DNA of 6,686 bases, from contig DCJB01000105.1 of NCBI GenBank assembly GCA_002317325.1, positions 1-6,686 of the forward strand. Direction: 5' to 3'. This document shows positions 5,805-6,686 of this stretch, in pieces. Source of the DNA: Bacteroidales bacterium UBA1711. Its GTDB lineage: Bacteria > Bacteroidota > Bacteroidia > Bacteroidales > P3. Made by a program: the position numbers and the translations under genes. Each line of letters starts with the position of its first letter. Within the stretch, counting starts at the first letter, position 1. The notes beneath the pieces were generated by a model. That model did no database searches and was not told the DNA's origin. It saw nothing but the letters and a program-made list of their open reading frames with translations.

Positions 5805-6590
5805 ATGATGCCCTTACTGTCTGTTACTCAGCAAAATTTTATTGGCAACATACCCGAGCTCATCGGCTGCCTCCATTCAAACCCCATTCGCATGAGCCTC
5901 ACGGCGCAGGTGTTTGTCATCTTGGCCCTGACGGTGGTCATGGCGATTTTCAACTACCAGATTCGCCACAAAGACAAGCGGCAGTATTACCCCGTCCTCT
6001 ACACCCTCTTCTTCCTCAGCCTCGTCTCCATCTACTACTACTGCTTCAATAGCCAATTCCCCATCATCGACAACGGCTTCGGCGCCGTCGAACCCAACCT
6101 TGCATGGTTCTGCGCCCCCCACCTCGTGGGCTGGCTCCAGGCCATCGTCGGCGGCATCGCCCTGGTCTTCGTCATCTACAACGTCCTTTGTGCCGTCATG
6201 CAGGTGACTGCCGAAATGACCCTCCGCGCCAACATGGACAAGATGAAGAAGTGGAAAGAGTGGAAACTCGTCTCCGGCTTCGTCCTCTTCGCCTGCGTCA
6301 TCATCTGCCTCATCCAGTTCATCGCCCCGCAGGCGGTCCGATGGGCGCTGGTGGCGTTCCTCGTCCTGCTCCTCGCCGCCGTCGTCGCAAAGGCCGTCTC
6401 CGACATACGCCACTGCAACAACGTGCTATACCCCGTACTCATCAGCCTCACCTATCTTGCGGGCATCATAGCCGTGGCCATGCTCACCATCGGCTGCCTC
6501 TACAGCTTCTCCGTGCTGCTGCTTTTCCTCGTCTTCATCTTCAGCCGGGCCAAAGCCAGCCGCAAAAATGTCACTCCCGACAAAAAGTGA
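5805..6590 (+). CDS. Multi-pass membrane protein of unknown function
   Basis: I do not recognise this 261-residue protein. Hydrophobic segments suggest about seven membrane helices: roughly 31-50, 62-80, 107-130, 154-174, 178-197, 208-229 and 231-247. The N-terminal 30 residues are polar, with no signal peptide. A basic amphipathic stretch (141-153, RANMDKMKKWKEW) links helices 3 and 4, and the C-terminus is basic (SRAKASRKN…DKK), consistent with a cytoplasmic end. A Tyr-rich turn (YYYCFNSQFPIIDNGFG, 77-93) follows helix 2. No catalytic motif is evident. I chose the ATG at 5805 because a -7 element at 5766-5773 gives a leader of about 25 nt; the next ATG (5808) is equally usable and one at 5892 is less likely. 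It lies 112 bp after crcB and appears to be an independent transcript ending before the hairpin at 6635-6656. Strong preference for C-ending codons matches crcB, so it looks native. Confidence 0.78.
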   Translation: MMPLLSVTQQNFIGNIPELIGCLHSNPIRMSLTAQVFVILALTVVMAIFNYQIRHKDKRQYYPVLYTLFFLSLVSIYYYCFNSQFPIIDNGFGAVEPNLAWFCAPHLVGWLQAIVGGIALVFVIYNVLCAVMQVTAEMTLRANMDKMKKWKEWKLVSGFVLFACVIICLIQFIAPQAVRWALVAFLVLLLAAVVAKAVSDIRHCNNVLYPVLISLTYLAGIIAVAMLTIGCLYSFSVLLLFLVFIFSRAKASRKNVTPDKK

Positions 6591-6634
6591 CCCCGCCCCC
6601 CTCCGCCCCTTTTTTTCATGTTTTTTTTTCTCTC

Positions 6635-6656
6635 ACGGCCCGCCCCGGCGGGCCGT
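6635..6656 (+). terminator. GC-rich hairpin after the membrane-protein gene, probable terminator
   Basis: A perfect 10-bp inverted repeat (ACGGCCCGCC / GGCGGGCCGT, 2-nt centre; effectively a 9-bp stem with a 4-nt loop) lies 44 bp past the stop codon. It is followed only by TTT and then C-rich sequence, so the U-tract is weak; the long T runs lie before the stem, not after it. Confidence 0.6.
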
Positions 6657-6686
6657 TTCCCATATCCCCCCCGCCCCGTCCCCCCC

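Noticed and set aside
5877..6413. 178-codon minus-strand frame
   Set aside because: Acidic Asp/Glu/Gly-rich shadow of the membrane-protein gene; no start context or motif.

Overview
The window looks like a GC-rich genome from the order Bacteroidales; I cannot name the genus. Three leaders carry the Bacteroidetes -7 promoter element (TAnnTTTG), start codons lack Shine-Dalgarno sequences, and the protein families fit. They include an AAA-ATPase/PD-(D/E)XK nuclease fusion of the kind expanded in Bacteroidales, a Na/Pi cotransporter with a PhoU-like tail, and a Bacteroidetes-style CrcB.

Layout. Positions 1-2296 form an AT-richer island with one minus-strand gene, an intact AAA-ATPase/PD-(D/E)XK nuclease fusion (397-1968). 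Two nested pairs of direct repeats flank it: outer heptamer arrays (4-38 and 2259-2293) and an inner pair of 28-bp repeats (109-136 and 1975-2002). Positions 2297-5204 hold three minus-strand genes. In transcription order they are an iron-sulfur-flavoprotein-like NADPH/FMN reductase, a low-molecular-weight protein tyrosine phosphatase 16 bp behind it (probable operon), and, after a 177-bp gap with its own promoter, the Na/Pi cotransporter. From about 5205 onward the direction flips: crcB (fluoride channel) is divergent from the reductase gene, followed by a multi-pass membrane protein of unknown function with its own -7 element. A GC-rich hairpin lies near the end.

The most interesting regulatory signal is in front of the Na/Pi cotransporter. 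Four consecutive 11-bp units (GCAAC, GCAAC, GCAAC, GTAAC at exact 11-bp steps) end 15 bp upstream of the -7 element of a promoter with no well-spaced -33 box. This is the geometry of tandem sites for an OmpR/PhoB-type response regulator, and the downstream gene is a phosphate transporter. The link to phosphate control is inference. The most interesting structural signal is the nested repeat flanking of the ATPase-nuclease gene, together with its lower GC, which suggests an inserted or recombining cassette.
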